The notes beneath the pieces are model-generated. The model saw only the letters and a program-made list of their open reading frames with translations, did no database searches and was not told the origin of the DNA. The position numbers and the translations under genes are program-made. Below are positions 11,641-23,486 of a stretch of DNA of 64,000 bases, piece by piece; position 1 is the first letter of the stretch, and every line of letters begins with the position of its first letter. This DNA comes from Membranipora membranacea. Its lineage: Eukaryota > Bryozoa > Gymnolaemata > Cheilostomatida > Membraniporidae. The stretch lies in the NCBI GenBank assembly GCA_914767715.1, contig OU612065.1, positions 6,946,001 through 7,010,000 of the forward strand, read 5' to 3'.

Positions 11641-14540
11641 GCGTTGTCCGATTTTGACATTTTATATATCGTTGGAAAACTAATCGAACACTGATTCTGA
11701 AAATATTGGTTTCAGAATGACGTCATGTCATGGCATTGTGCTATCTTGATAAAAGGCAGGATATTCGTCTTTGAGGAAGATTTTTTAGGATACGTGTTGC
11801 AGATACTATGGTGCATATCGGACTTTCAACTGCATAATGTTTACAAGACGCTTCTGTAGCACCCATGAGGGGCAATTTCTGGATCCTGTGGCATTGCGCA
11901 CGAGAGGAAAAATCATCTTTTTATCATTGGTTATTAGTTTATTCAGGTCGCTCTGGTTTAATGGATGAGGATCCAAGATGATGCAAGCCACACACAGAAA
12001 AGATACTATTTACTTCGGGAAGACCCTATGCTACGTGCCATGACTAATAAAAGACATTTGGTATCTATAGTATTAGGAGTTGCCCTCTCTGTCAGAATGC
12101 TTATAATCATAATAATGTTATAACCAGCTTAGAAGACTTTTTTGGGAAATAGTAAAGTTGATACAGGCTGTTTGGTGATATTCATGTTTTAGTAGATATG
12201 TATAGAACAATTCTACAGGTAGGTACGAAAAGCCGAACCACGAACTCACAAGCTACGAACCTTTAAAAAACCGAACCTTCAATGTGTCTGATAACATAAT
12301 TTCGTCCAATTATGTTCTTTGTAACAAAATGTCAAAACTTTGATGAACAGTTATCCTCGCTTGCACTTTGGCAAAATGGTAGAGGATAACTCCCATCCCA
12401 GCAGAGAGTTTGGGACATAGGAGCAGGGAGAGTGGGAAGGGAACGGGGAGCAGGGAGTTTGTCCTGAACAAAGAAGGGGATTTTGTTCAAGAATCAGATC
12501 ATGGCTCGAACGATTTCCAGATTGAGACAGAGGTTCCGGAGAGCTGGGAGCCACCAAGTTCAAACTTAGTGATTATTACCATGATGGTGCGACTGATCCT
12601 GGAAAATTGAGTGATTATGCACAAATGCACGCAGTGATGCTTTTACTTACTAAATGATGCTTGCAAGTACTCTGTTTATGTGATCATTGCTCAGAGCAGC
12701 AGCCAACCCTATGCTTCAAGTAAGTAAGTATGTAATATTTATCTAGTATAGTACATTTTTTGCCAAGACAAGGAGTATTATTCATCGTTTGTGTGTCAGT
12801 GTTCATGAACACGATTGGTGCCACACTGCAATCGAGTCAGTCAAAATCTGACTCCCTCAAGTATTTGACTTGCTTTTAAGCACAAAAATACTGATCTCAA
12901 TATTTGGATTGTAGGATAATGTAAAATAAGCAACCACTATCATGGTCGCATCAGTAAGGGTGTGTCTGTATGTTGTTTACATTCAAGGAGACAAAACCAT
13001 CACACATTTTCTGAATTCTGGTTTGATTTCGAATAGATTAACACTTAAAGAAGTTCCAGGGATACTGTTCAATACCTCTGAGCTACCAATACCTGAGGAA
13101 GACAGTGGCAGTACGAGGGCCTCAAGACATACCTTCAAGTGCTAATACCCAGGCATCTTTTACAGGTAAAAATCATCATTTATGTGCTACCAATGATTGT
13201 TCTCCAACTCGATTCGGATCTTGTATGATTCGTATGAACATGGGTAGCATGAATCACAATTTCAGCTGATATGTTTTGATACAGTACGTCTTCATCTTGA
13301 GCAAAGATTTTGTATTCATTTTAGTAAGACTTTGAAGATTTGATAAAAATGAAAGCAACAATGGGAAATTATGGCATGTTCTTTTAAACCCCTACATATT
13401 GAGTCAGAAAGGAAAATGTTCTCAGCACATGTTGCCTGTATATCTTCAGAATTATGGCGGCAGCTGTAATCAAATGAACTTTTGACAAATGATGCACAAC
13501 AATTACACAGAGGCCATATGAAGCTAATACGTTCTCTGTCTCTTCTCCTGTTAGCTCCTCATGCTACGCTGGTTGTTCATTACTTAAGCCTGGAGAAACA
13601 TTGTTTTTGGTTTTCCGAATTCTATCTGCTTGTAGGAGTGATGGTTTGAACGTCCAGTTCGAATTTCCAAACTGACATGAAATAAACAACCATATTACCA
13701 CAAAGTCATTTAGCAATTCGTACTAGACATTCAAAACAGCAGAATAAGGATTACGGTGCCAAAGATGCTGAAGCTGCTTCGGAGCATTACTATCCCTTTA
13801 TTAATTGTCATAACTGTCCATAGCCATTGCTGAATATCATAGACATAGTGAGCATATGAATAAGAACTCCCTTGGCACTTGAGAATTTATCAACATGACA
13901 TATTATAATATTCCAAACAATTTGACACCCTAGTACTAAATTTGACTTAAACTTTGATGAAAACAATGCAATCACTCAGTAATTCAATCAAAATATGCCT
14001 GTTGGTGGTTATCTCATCCAGACTTTTATAAATATATTTCATATCTCATATCTTTATGATTAGAAATGGAAATGGAATTCACTCTTCAACAGTGATCAAC
14101 CACAACTTAAAATATGACATCAAATACAGCTACTACAGGTATCCGATGTATCTAAAAATTCAATTTTGACCTTGCAGATAATTGAAAGCTGATTATGGTA
14201 TTTATATAGGTCAGGAGGTGATAATCAAATAAACTCATTCAATCGAGAGTTATTTACTCTGAAGTTCTTGTATGTGTATGTATATTTCTTGAATAATTAG
14301 TATGCATAACAGTATTTTGGTCATTTTTCGTCAGCATTCTTTTATTGAAGTGGCACAAAGCTTAAATTATATATATTACATATTTATTCTGGTGAATTAT
14401 AAGTCCAGGGACTTTTGTCCAGAAAACAAAGATAAAAAGACTTTCTTTTCAAAGAGAAATGCAAATTGAGTAAGCTATTAAAGTGTGTGTGAAACAATAG
14501 GAACACACATAGATATAAATATACAGAGAATACAGGTAAA
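11641..14540. other. Intergenic DNA, no gene recognised
   Basis: About 2.9 kb of AT-rich DNA with only short, featureless open frames. A segment at 12400-12560 is locally G-rich and purine-rich on the plus strand but matches no family I know. Confidence 0.5.
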
Positions 14541-14554
14541 TGAGATTATTGCAA

Positions 14555-14663
14555 TTTAAAAAATTTACGATTTTATGGAGAAAAATAGAGAATAAAAATG
14601 CAAGTATTAAAAAATTTACTATTTTATGGAGAAAACCAAGAACAAAAGTGCAAGTATTAAGAA
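14555..14663 (+). repeat. Tandem duplication of about 55 bp
   Basis: Two adjacent near-identical units, each with the core TTTTATGGAGAAAA followed by GCAAGTATTAA. They lie just past the 3' end of the LINE ORF2, probably inside its 3' UTR. Confidence 0.8.
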
Positions 14664-14673
14664 GTAGAAAGGT

Positions 14674-15830
14674 TCATACACTAAAAATGTGGCTTCTGAC
14701 GGCTAACTTGAAAGATTTGAGATCATGGCACAGCTTGATGTTCGGGGGCAAAACATTGTACAGTTTGGCACCAAAGTTTGCTAGGGAGAACCTGTATTTG
14801 TCCTTGGATAGCATCAAACCCTCACTTTTTCCAAGCCGTGTATCACTTTTTAATTTTAAAGGCATAAGGCTGGCATAAATAATTGGGACCAATTTGTTTA
14901 TCAGTTTAAAAAATGTTAAAATGTATAAATAATGGTATCGCTTGGTGATAAAATGAATATTGTACCTCTGCCTCGTCTTAACTTTCGGGCAATTTAGATT
15001 TATGATTTTCAAACATCGGTTTTCGATTTTTAGGATGTGTTTTTTAATATAATCATTAGAGCAATAAAGTAGTGGTGCGCAATATTCGAGGTTTGGTCTT
15101 ATTAAACCTGTATACCACACAGCAGTTGATGATTCATTTAAAAACTTACGATTTCTCTCAAAATTTGCTATGATTGGGTATAACTTTTGTTTAATCTTTT
15201 TGACATGGGATTTAAAATTCAAATTTTTATCTATAATTACTAAATATTTTAATTTGTCGGACTGTTTGAACATCATGCCTTGAAAATTTAGTTTGGGAAA
15301 ATCTGTGCTACTTGAATTGGATACAGTCATAACATCTGTCTTTGATGCATTGAGAATCAATTTATTACAATTGTACCAGTCGGAAGCTAAATTAGCAAAA
15401 CAAACCCTTGAGGAACCCGGTAAGAATTTGATTTCTATCAGATAAAATACCATTAACCTTCATGGTTTGAGATCTGTTTGATAAATAAGTTTCTAAAAAG
15501 GATGCTGCCGATAGAGTCAAGTTGAATTTTTGAGTAAATTTGGTTACCAACAGTTTATGATTTACACAGTCAAAAGCTTTTTTGATGTCCAGTGCAGCAA
15601 GGGTCTATCTAGCAAGGGTCTAAAATTTAGAATTATCTTGAGATAGCATATATCTCATTTTATTTACCAATCGGATTAGGATTTGGTCAGTGGAGCTTCC
15701 AGAACGAAACCCGAATTGTCTGCAGCTCAAAAGTTGGTTGGACTCCATGAACTCTCGCATTTGGTTGGCTACAATTTTCTCAAGGACTTTGCTCAAAATA
15801 GGTAGAAGGGATATCGGACGGTTGTTGTTA
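14674..15830 (-). pseudogene. LINE reverse transcriptase, C-terminal part, catalytic core deleted
   Basis: The minus strand reads NNNRPISLLPILSKVLEKI, FGFRSGSSTDQ, LDIKKAFDCVNH and YLSNRSQTMKVNG, which are standard LINE RT blocks. Two stops lie near 15605-15625. After the position where the PQG motif should be (it reads TGFLKG), the frame passes directly into the region after the active site (LASDWYNCNKLILNASKT). About 70 residues including the YADD box are therefore missing. The remainder (14674-15453) is a 259-codon open frame ending in the usual RT C-terminal extension. Confidence 0.85.
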
Positions 15831-16517
15831 AGCTATGGCTATACAGAGCGATTTAATCACAGGCCGATGGCATCCAGAGACATGCTCGAGCAAGCTCACT
15901 CTGCTACACAGGCCTATGAGTTAGTACGCGATGGTCTAGTGATTTAGATGGGGTCATAAATCAGATGGCTAGATTGACCAATGGGAAGAGGGAGTTCATT
16001 GGATTGACCAATGATATTTAATGGGCGGGCAAACAAATGACCGGATATTGATGGCACACTTATATCCGGGTATATGTCAATTTTGATCTTCACCAAATAA
16101 AATTTCAGTCTTCTGTAAAATTGATTTTTCTATGCTATACTAGGATGTCATGTCAGGACAGCTTCCATTTCCAAGTGATACAGCTATTACCTTCCATGTG
16201 TTCACTACAGCACCACTCTTATCTTTGTAGTTATGGTCTTTTTATCATAAATAGGAGGATGTGATTTTACTACAAAAATTATCAACTCCTCCATTTTTGA
16301 TAGCCTGTCACGATTTGATAGATGACGTGTTTAACCGCGTGATTATTGAAGCAAGCAATCAACAACCAATCAGCATAGAGGATCGTCCAGATGCACTCGG
16401 GCAAAACACGAACAAGTTCGATGTCCACTCTACTCGAGTAATCACTCGTGCAGATCCGCCGATTAACCACTAGTGACCCCAAATCGATGTAAAAATCCCC
16501 TCATGTAGCTGCACCTT
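15831..16517. mobile_element. TA-flanked DNA element inserted in the LINE
   Basis: This 687-bp insert interrupts the LINE RT linker. Flanking TA dinucleotides (15829-15830 and 16518-16519) look like a target duplication. Deleting the insert with one TA restores the LINE frame exactly (SGAKNQA joined to NNNRPISLL). The ends are only weakly inverted: AGCTATGGCTATACAGAG versus AGGTGCAGCTACATGAG, roughly 60 percent over 24 bp. No transposase is recognisable. A decayed Tc1/mariner-type or MITE element is the likeliest reading. Confidence 0.6.
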
Positions 16518-16519
16518 TA

Positions 16520-17151
16520 GCCTGATTTTTTGCGCCACTTTTAAAAATAGGAATAACAAGTACATTCTTCCAAACATCTGGAAATTGATTATTTCGTAGA
16601 GGTAAATTAATGATGTGTGTTAAGGGATTAAGAAGTAAGGGCTCTAATATTTTGTATACAAAAGCAGGAATTTGGCTCAATCCCCCTGTTTTTCTTGATT
16701 TTAATGAGTGGAGAATTCGAGACACTTCATTATTGTTGACAATTTCGAATGCAAACTTTGGAATAGCTAAAGTGAAAGGGTCAATAGCCGAAATGTTTGT
16801 ATTATTTACTTGGCTTGACACTCTAGCTTGGTCATTTAATTTTGCTCCAATGGTTGAAAAGAATTCATTTAGACCGTTGGCTATTTTGAGATTTTCAGTG
16901 CATTTTGTGCCGTCAATCTCAAGCTCTTCAACTTTATTGCCAGGGTCTGTGTTTGTGCCCTTGAAAATTCGAATTTTCTCCCACTTTGATAAAGATGGGT
17001 CATCCAAGATACTACCCATTGCTGCCTTTTTTGCGTCTCTGATTGCATTATTTTTCTTATTTCTGAAAGCCTTACAAATGTCCCAAGACCTCGAAGATTT
17101 GTCAAAGCCTGAGTCAATAAAGTTGTCAAAAGCATTTTTAGTCTCTTTCAT
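16520..17151 (-). pseudogene. LINE ORF2 segment between endonuclease and RT
   Basis: A 210-codon open frame on the minus strand ends KNVLVIPIFKSGAKN, the sequence that precedes the RPISLL block in LINE RTs. It includes RKTGGLSQIPAFVYK, equivalent to the usual K-x-x-G-x-D-x-I-P block. Codons at 17135-17151 overlap in another frame with the endonuclease segment, indicating a frameshift. Confidence 0.8.
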
Positions 17152-17185
17152 TAGCGAGATAACTTTTTTCCAACAGATGGATTTT

Positions 17186-17608
17186 TTATCTCTTAATTTT
17201 CAGAGTTTTAAATGGCGCAAATTGATCTGTGAGATCACATACTTTTTTTTCTAACAATTCAGCAGCCTGGTGAACACGATGACAGCTTTCAATGCTATGG
17301 AAATTGATGTACTTAGCACATTCGAAAAACTCATATTCATCAAATTTTCTGAAGTCTCTTATTTTTATATATGAATGTGTATGTTTTGATTTTTTTAGAT
17401 TAAGCTGGCACTCAACAGAAAAGTGATCACTGATGTCACATTTTTTGACTTTATGACTTTGAATAAGATTTTGGCGGTTTGTGAAAATAAGATCTATTAT
17501 TGTTTTCGATTCTTTAAAACACCTTGTAGGCGAATCAATTACTTGGTTGAAACTATGCAGGGACATAAGGGTATCAAATTTTTCTTTTATGGTAGACTCT
17601 TTGGACCA
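17186..17608 (-). pseudogene. LINE endonuclease, C-terminal part
   Basis: The open frame contains TIIDLIFTNR and CDISDHFSVE, the last two conserved blocks of an APE-type endonuclease, including the SDH catalytic histidine. It continues on the other side of the hAT element. The frame is intact here. Confidence 0.85.
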
Positions 17609-17616
17609 ATCTATAT

Positions 17617-18595
17617 CAGAGCTGTGCTCAAGTACTTTTTTTCAGTTCAAGTAGAGTAAGCGAGTACTCAAAACAAAATCGAGTACAAGTACAAGTATAC
17701 ACATGTTTCTGCCTTCCGAGTACAAGTAGAGTATCACAACTTGATTCCGAGTACAAGTAGAGTATCACAACTTGATTCCGAGTACAAGTAGAGTTATCTC
17801 TCAAATTTTAAGTTCAAGTAGAGTTTTCCTTCTGAATTTCAAGTACAAGTATAGAGTACATTAATCAAATATCAAGTACTTTTTATTAAATTAAAGTAAA
17901 ACGAACAAACAAGTAAAACAGCCAAATTAACCAGTACAGGTAGGCCTATATATATAATATGATAATGATTAGGGTATGATAATAATATGATAAAATAATA
18001 TGATAATATAATAGTATAATGTCCAACTTTCCCCGGGTTCTAGTTTTCTTTATTTATACTAGGCCCTGCAGCCTGTTGCATTTGCAGAAAATGAGGTTCT
18101 CCAGAACGGCATCGCTCATTGAGGTGCGATGTGGCCTCATCATGTTGCCACCGTGAGAGAATATCCTCTCGACGCAGCAGAACATGCCGGCACACGCAAC
18201 ACTTTTTGGCCAAGAGGGTACAGCTTGAAGAGTATTTCCCGCTTTTGGTGCCAGAACACCAACGAATCGCGTGCTGCCATGGGTGTTGATCTGGCGAGCT
18301 CCAGATACATAGTAAACTGGCCGCAGAAATATTATGTGTCAACAGGGAGTTGACAACTCCCTGGTGCAAGTAAGTGTAGAGTATATTTGATGTAGAGTAA
18401 AGTAGAGTAAGTATATTTGATGTAGAGTAAAGTAGAGTAGAGTATTTAAGTTTGCAAGTAGATTCCAAGTGCTTTCTTCCCAAGGGAGTACAATTAGAGT
18501 ATACTTATGGCCCCTTCGAGTAGAGTAGAGAGTAGTTGAAATCGGTACTCGAGTAGTACTTGTACTCGAATTTGTACTCGAGTAGCTCAGCTCTG
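17617..18595. mobile_element. hAT transposon, internally deleted, inserted in the LINE
   Basis: The 979-bp element starts CAGAGCTGTGCTCAAGTAC and its other end, reverse-complemented, starts CAGAGCTGAGCTACTCGAG. It is flanked by the 8-bp duplication ATCTATAT (17609-17616 and 18596-18603), the hAT signature. Both ends carry dense subterminal repeats of the type AGTACAAGTAGAGTA. A fragment of hAT transposase remains inside. Deleting the element restores the endonuclease GDFNID motif of the host LINE. Confidence 0.92.
18045..18345 (-). pseudogene. hAT transposase C-terminal (dimerisation) fragment
   Basis: Read on the minus strand, the fragment shows SLVFWHQKREILFKLYPLAKK, then VERIFSHGGNMMRPHRTSM and LENLIFCKCN. 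These match the conserved hAT C-terminal pattern W-x-x-x..PxLxxLA...ERxFSxxG...LxxLxFxKxN. An apparent frameshift lies between the two blocks. The DDE core is absent, so the copy cannot encode its own transposase. Confidence 0.8.
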
Positions 18596-18603
18596 ATCTA
18601 TAT

Positions 18604-18951
18604 TGAAATCCCCTGTAATGAGTGTTGACTTTTTAAGAAATTTGTTTCTAATTTACTTTCAAATTTCTCAATGATCTGACTGACTGTGCAGGGAGGGTTG
18701 TACACCAGCACAAGAACAAATTCAGATTCGGGTCCGACCACTTTGATAGCCAAAATTTCTGCTCCCTCGCATGTCACTATGTCCAATCTCTCAAATTTCA
18801 AGGTTGCCTTAATATAAATAACTAAACCGCCACCACGACTTGAAACTCCTCGGTCTTTTCTAATCAAAGTGTAACCGGGTAAATAAAATGTACTTTTAAA
18901 ATGGGAGCTATTAAGCCATGTTTCAGAAATACAAATTATGTCATGTCGCAA
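18604..18951 (-). pseudogene. LINE endonuclease, N-terminal part
   Basis: The open frame begins MRHDIICISETWLN, containing the catalytic E-T-W-L block of LINE APE-type endonucleases. It continues with SRGGGLVIYIK and VLVLVYNPP and runs up to the hAT insertion. The very N-terminal N-I-R/S-L block is not seen. Confidence 0.85.
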
Positions 18952-19078
18952 CAGACTAGGCCAATGATAAAATTCATCAAAGTGTTTGGAAAGTGATCAA
19001 ATGTTTAAACTGACATAGACTAAACATGAGAGTAACAAAGATTATCAACATAACAATAATATATCTACCGATCACGAT

Positions 19079-19690
19079 TTAGTTGCCGTCAGCAGGTCGA
19101 CTTTCAGATCTTAGCCTTCTGGTATGCTCTCTTGATATTTTTCCTAGGTCAGCGGTTGTCTCAATATGGATACGTTTTGATGATACTGTGTCTCGTACAT
19201 ATATCTTCTGATCTTGTGTCCAGATAAACTTGAAGCTGGTCTCCCGAGCTCTGTCCTTGGCACGATAGTATAGATCATTCTGACTTTTAGTTAAATGTTC
19301 GTGGATATACACTTTTCCACCGGTGCCCAGTCAAAGTTGTTCATGAGTTACCTTGTGCTTAATTCTGTTCCCATACATAGCTCTTTTGGTATTTATTCTA
19401 GTAAATTTCACATATATCTTAAGCACTGCAGTATTCTGTTTCTCCTTTCTCACTGGTAGGCGGTAGGCAGTACTTATATCTCCAGCTGTTATCTCCATAC
19501 CCATTGAATCAGCAATGCTCAGCACCAACTTTTCTGTATTTTCGTTGTCAGTTTTTGTCACATTATGGATCTCCAAACAGTCACCTCTCTCATACCTCTC
19601 CATCACATCTTATCTGCTACACAAGCCGCTATTCTCCTCTTCAAGCACCTCCACTTTCTCCTCCAGCTTCTGAACAGCCAATAGCCATTA
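19079..19690 (-). pseudogene. LINE ORF1-like protein remnant
   Basis: Minus-strand pieces read VQKLEEKVEVLEEENSGL (a heptad coiled coil), then MERYERGDCLEIHNV, then YIHEHLTKSQNDLYYRAKD and FKFIWTQDQKIYVRD. This is the coiled-coil plus RRM-like layout of LINE ORF1 proteins that bind RNA. In-frame stops (after the coiled coil and at about 19330) show decay. Confidence 0.78.
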
Positions 19691-20066
19691 GAATTAAGCT
19701 ATAGTGGTTGTATGCCGCTTTGATAAAGGATGTTATTTTTCAATCTTGTAAATGCATCTCATTTTGACTCTTATCTCATCATTTCAATATAGTTTTCAGT
19801 GAAGAACTCAAAGGGCTAGAATATTGATTTAAAACTAAAGACGAGATTCCGCTTTTTTTCTTAGTTCAATGCATTCAATCAGTCCTTTACACAACATAAT
19901 TTTTTTAATTCAATCACTTATTTTATTAGAGCTTTTATTCCTAGGCTCAATGAAATACCAATTTAGGCACAAAGGCATTTAATTATGTGTTACGTTACGA
20001 CATTGATGTGTAGTAGTTTTTAACGCTTAGAAATTTTTGCTCTGCAATTTTATTAAGCGTTTCACT

Positions 20067-20095
20067 AATAAACTTTATTATTATTATTGGTTTTA
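20067..20095 (+). repeat. Retroposon-like tail with TTA repeats
   Basis: AATAAAC is followed by TTTATTATTATTATTGG on the plus strand, like the 3' tail of LINE/SINE copies. The body upstream (19710-20066) has no coding remnant I recognise. Confidence 0.35.
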
Positions 20096-21319
20096 TCATT
20101 GACTTGCAGTCCACCTATACCCGGATTTTTAATTTAATGATTTTCCAATTTTGTATACTTTTTCAATTTTCAATTTTGAGTTTTGCAGATTCTTAAGATT
20201 ACAACAGTTTTAGGAGCTAATCTTGAGCAATTTGATATAAGTTTTTACCTCAAAACATTGTGTTTAAGTAAAAAAAGAACACCATTCAATAACAAGATGC
20301 TGCTGAATGTAACGCATTTTTCAACCATCAATTCCGATCAAACTTGATCGAGTTGTCAACAAAAACCTTGGATATCCAGTGATGTAATGTCACCCAATGT
20401 CTCACCTCAGCTGCATATGGTGTCCTGTCTAGCTTTATTATTCTAGTCTATGGTTTTCAGAGGTGTCAGATGTGAAAACCTCTTCATTTGGCAGGATATT
20501 GCAGGAAAGATACCTTTTCGATAGATTATATTTCTATGAATATGATTAGTAATTCTGTTCTCCATACAATGGCTGAAAATCTTTCCTCAGTAGAAGAAAA
20601 AGTGTTTCGAAACCTCTGATTTCCTTTATCACCCTTTTGAACATGCCAATTTTAACTGTGACACTGAATCTACTGTAACCAATTGAACTTTGACAAGATT
20701 TGAAAATTCTTTATCCGGATTCAGACAATGTTTTAAATCAAGGAGTAACAGGGGAGAGGAAAAATAACTCCCAAAATATAGCATGCTATAATGGCGTTGT
20801 CTATTATTATGTTGGCTTTGGCATATGGCGACCGATTTGGAAATTTTATTTTTAATTTTTCTTGTCAGTATGTAATTACGATTAAGCAACTGTAGGATAA
20901 GTAATGTTACTAAATTATTGTGAATATATTGTATTTCATAGTATTGTTGTTAGCCAATTTGTCCTTTGTTTCAAACTATAATATTTGAGCACCAATCAAA
21001 TCATATCCAGTGAGATATCATCATGGAAAGTGTTAAAATCATAAGCATTTTTCCTTGGTGGTAGGCATTGTTGTGCAGCCACTCATTTTATAACTCTTTC
21101 AATTAACGTTTTGAGAATACACACCCAGTGGGCAAAATCTAGTGGTAGCTAGGTTGCTACAACATATCCTGGTTATTGGTAGGAAAACGGTCTTTTTTAT
21201 CACGGGGTTATGCGACTAATTGACCACACAGCTACAACGTGTTAACCCCAACATAGCAACGTGTAGTAATTTCGAGACCACCTTTTGATTTCAATATAAC
21301 AATAATTGTATTTTAAGTA
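20096..21319. other. Intergenic DNA, no gene recognised
   Basis: AT-rich sequence with no domain, RNA gene or clear repeat that I can support. Confidence 0.5.
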
Positions 21320-21849
21320 CAGTGTAAGCTGGTTAATTCGAATCCTGATAATTCGAAATTCCTGTTAATACAGACATCTGAGCTCAGCCAATGGTGTTAA
21401 GACCAATTTAATTCGCTAATGTAACTGTAATTCAAAATTGTCTTCCCTTACCAAGAGAGAAAAAAACTCTGTGTTCAGAGAGCTCATGATTCGAAGTTGT
21501 CTTTACTAATCAAGGAAGAAGGTAGCTGCTTGTTCAGGTCAGATGTTTGTTTTTGAAAATGCAGACAAAGGGAGTGATCAGTATCTTGATTTAACACTCT
21601 GAAACAAAGCTGCCAATCCCGCATTTTCAATTCAGTGGTTACTGCTGTTCATTAGGCATCAGTGTTTTATTTCTATTATCACTTGCATTGCACAATACAA
21701 CAAATGAAAAGTTGCGTTTGACAAATCCCTGAAATACGCCTCACATTCGTTGAAAATCCCTGCGAGCTGGCATTTTTGTAATTATAACAATTCATAATCA
21801 GAACAAATATCTTGGGTCCCCTGGAGTTTGAATTAAGTGGCTTACACTG
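21320..21849. mobile_element. pogo/Tigger-like MITE
   Basis: The 530-bp segment is flanked by TA (21318-21319 and 21850-21851). Its ends are inverted: CAGTGTAAGCTGGTTAATTC on the left, and CAGTGTAAGCCACTTAATTC on the reverse complement of the right end. TA targets and CAGT...TTAATTCGAA termini are typical of pogo/Tigger elements. No transposase coding remains, so it is non-autonomous. Confidence 0.78.
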
Positions 21850-23486
21850 TAGATATTTTCATTATTAGGATTAATTTTGGAGGATATTTATGCGCTAGAA
21901 GCTAATGCTAGTCTATGACTCAGCAAAATATTTTTGTAGTACCACCACAATTGCGTTGTATATAGTCTTGAAAATACAGGTAGTAAGATCGTTATGATCA
22001 CACATTCCTATGAGGCTGTGACTGCCTCACTGGTGTGAAGACAGGAGAGCATTGATCCTCTCATACTTTCTCAAATGAAAATTTTTAGACCCTAATTAAC
22101 ACCCATCCAAAAGTAAGCGGTGCTGATTTATGAAAATATATGCAACAAACACTTCATTGGCAATTCTTTGCAGTATAATTTCAACCCTGTGACATAATAA
22201 ACAATTAAATCACAAGGCAGGGGATACAATTATCAAAAAGGCACGTCGCTCCACCCCCGGTTTTCACCTTGTGGTAAAGCGACATAGTAGCAACGCAGTT
22301 GATGTCACCATTTTTCGATGGTGAATAGCTTTTTGATTAGTTTTTTGTGTCAAATCGATAGCAGACAGAAGTAATTTCATTAAAGGATAGGGATTCAGTG
22401 AAGGCAGGACAGTGTTTTTTTTTCTTTCAGGAAAATACATGAATCTCATTACGTTGTCACAACCTAGTCTTACGCGATTAAAATTTCAGATTTCTGATTA
22501 ATAACAATTCATTTTGAAAAGTACAAGCCAAATGTAACATGAAGAAAGTATGTTAATCTACCGGGAGTACATGTTCAGATTTACTCATAGACAAGTCATC
22601 TCAATAACACGTGCTATACTGTCCGCTCATGACCACGTGCCCACTGGACAGAGGTCAAATAATATTAGCTCAAGAAACTAGCTTAGTCAGGTGCGAAGCT
22701 TTCTGATTTTCTCGTCTAGTAGCAAACAGAAAACCTATTACAATTTTGATGTCGATTCAAAACAGAAACCGCTTCCAATTGGCTGCAGCAATACACTACA
22801 TCGTAGGTTTCAATATTTTAATATTAATGCAATAAGCACGTTTTATATTGACATAGCTAAAGTGGGGTTAAAATTTTGGGCTAAAATCACAAGTTTGTCT
22901 CTGTGCAAAACTAAGAAATAACAGTGCCTTAAGGGCGCGGCTGCCATATTTGTCTCTGCCAAGTTGCTCTTAGTTTGCAGGCAGGTCGGTGCATACCTGG
23001 GAGTCAATTGAGCCCAGTAGTTGGAAAACCGCAGCGGGATTAAAACCCAAGGTGCTCTGAACAGTAGGTTGACGTGTCACATGTAGAACATGGGGGCATG
23101 GCTTGAGGCACATTTTCAACTGACTCACTCAAGCATCTGGAAGTTTTGATCATAATATGAAATCAGAATGTAGGATTGATTGAGGACAAGCTCAAGAACT
23201 AAATGCAAGGAGTTAACAATAGGCAGTACGCCCAAGTTTTGCACATGTTTATTCCAACATGTATTTGTCAGCCAAATAGTTTTGTAAAACATCTTTAAAA
23301 AAGAAAAAGATTATCTTAAAACATTATTGTTTGAAACTAAGGCTCTGGGTAAAAATTTGAATCTTTAATGAGACCTATATGAGATTTCTCACAATCTGAT
23401 CCTTTTTAGCCACTTGCACAAACACAATAGAATTTGTGCTTGTTGCGGCTTTGATGACATATTGTTAAGGAATAACATATTTTCAG
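21850..23486. other. Intergenic DNA, no gene recognised
   Basis: No exon with family similarity was found. The missing upstream exons of the lectin-like gene may lie here, but none could be identified. Confidence 0.45.

Larger units (their letters stand above)
14640..19700 (-). mobile_element. Composite non-LTR retrotransposon (LINE) with ORF1, endonuclease and RT remnants
   Basis: Read on the minus strand from about 19700 down to 14640, the segment carries in order an ORF1-like protein, an APE-type endonuclease, a linker and a reverse transcriptase C-terminal region. This is the normal order of a two-ORF LINE (CR1/L2/jockey-like type, clade not assigned). It is interrupted by a hAT element (17617-18595) and a second TA-flanked element (15831-16517). 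Removing each, with one target-site copy, rejoins the LINE frame. Stops and a deletion in RT mean the copy is dead. The 5' and 3' ends are not precisely defined. Confidence 0.85.

Noticed and set aside
12220-12300. GAACC-rich stretch resembling a transposon end (GCCGAACCACGAACTC)
   Set aside because: No inverted partner or target duplication was found nearby.
16610-17254. 214-codon plus-strand open frame
   Set aside because: Antisense shadow of the LINE ORF2; the minus strand carries the recognisable LINE blocks.
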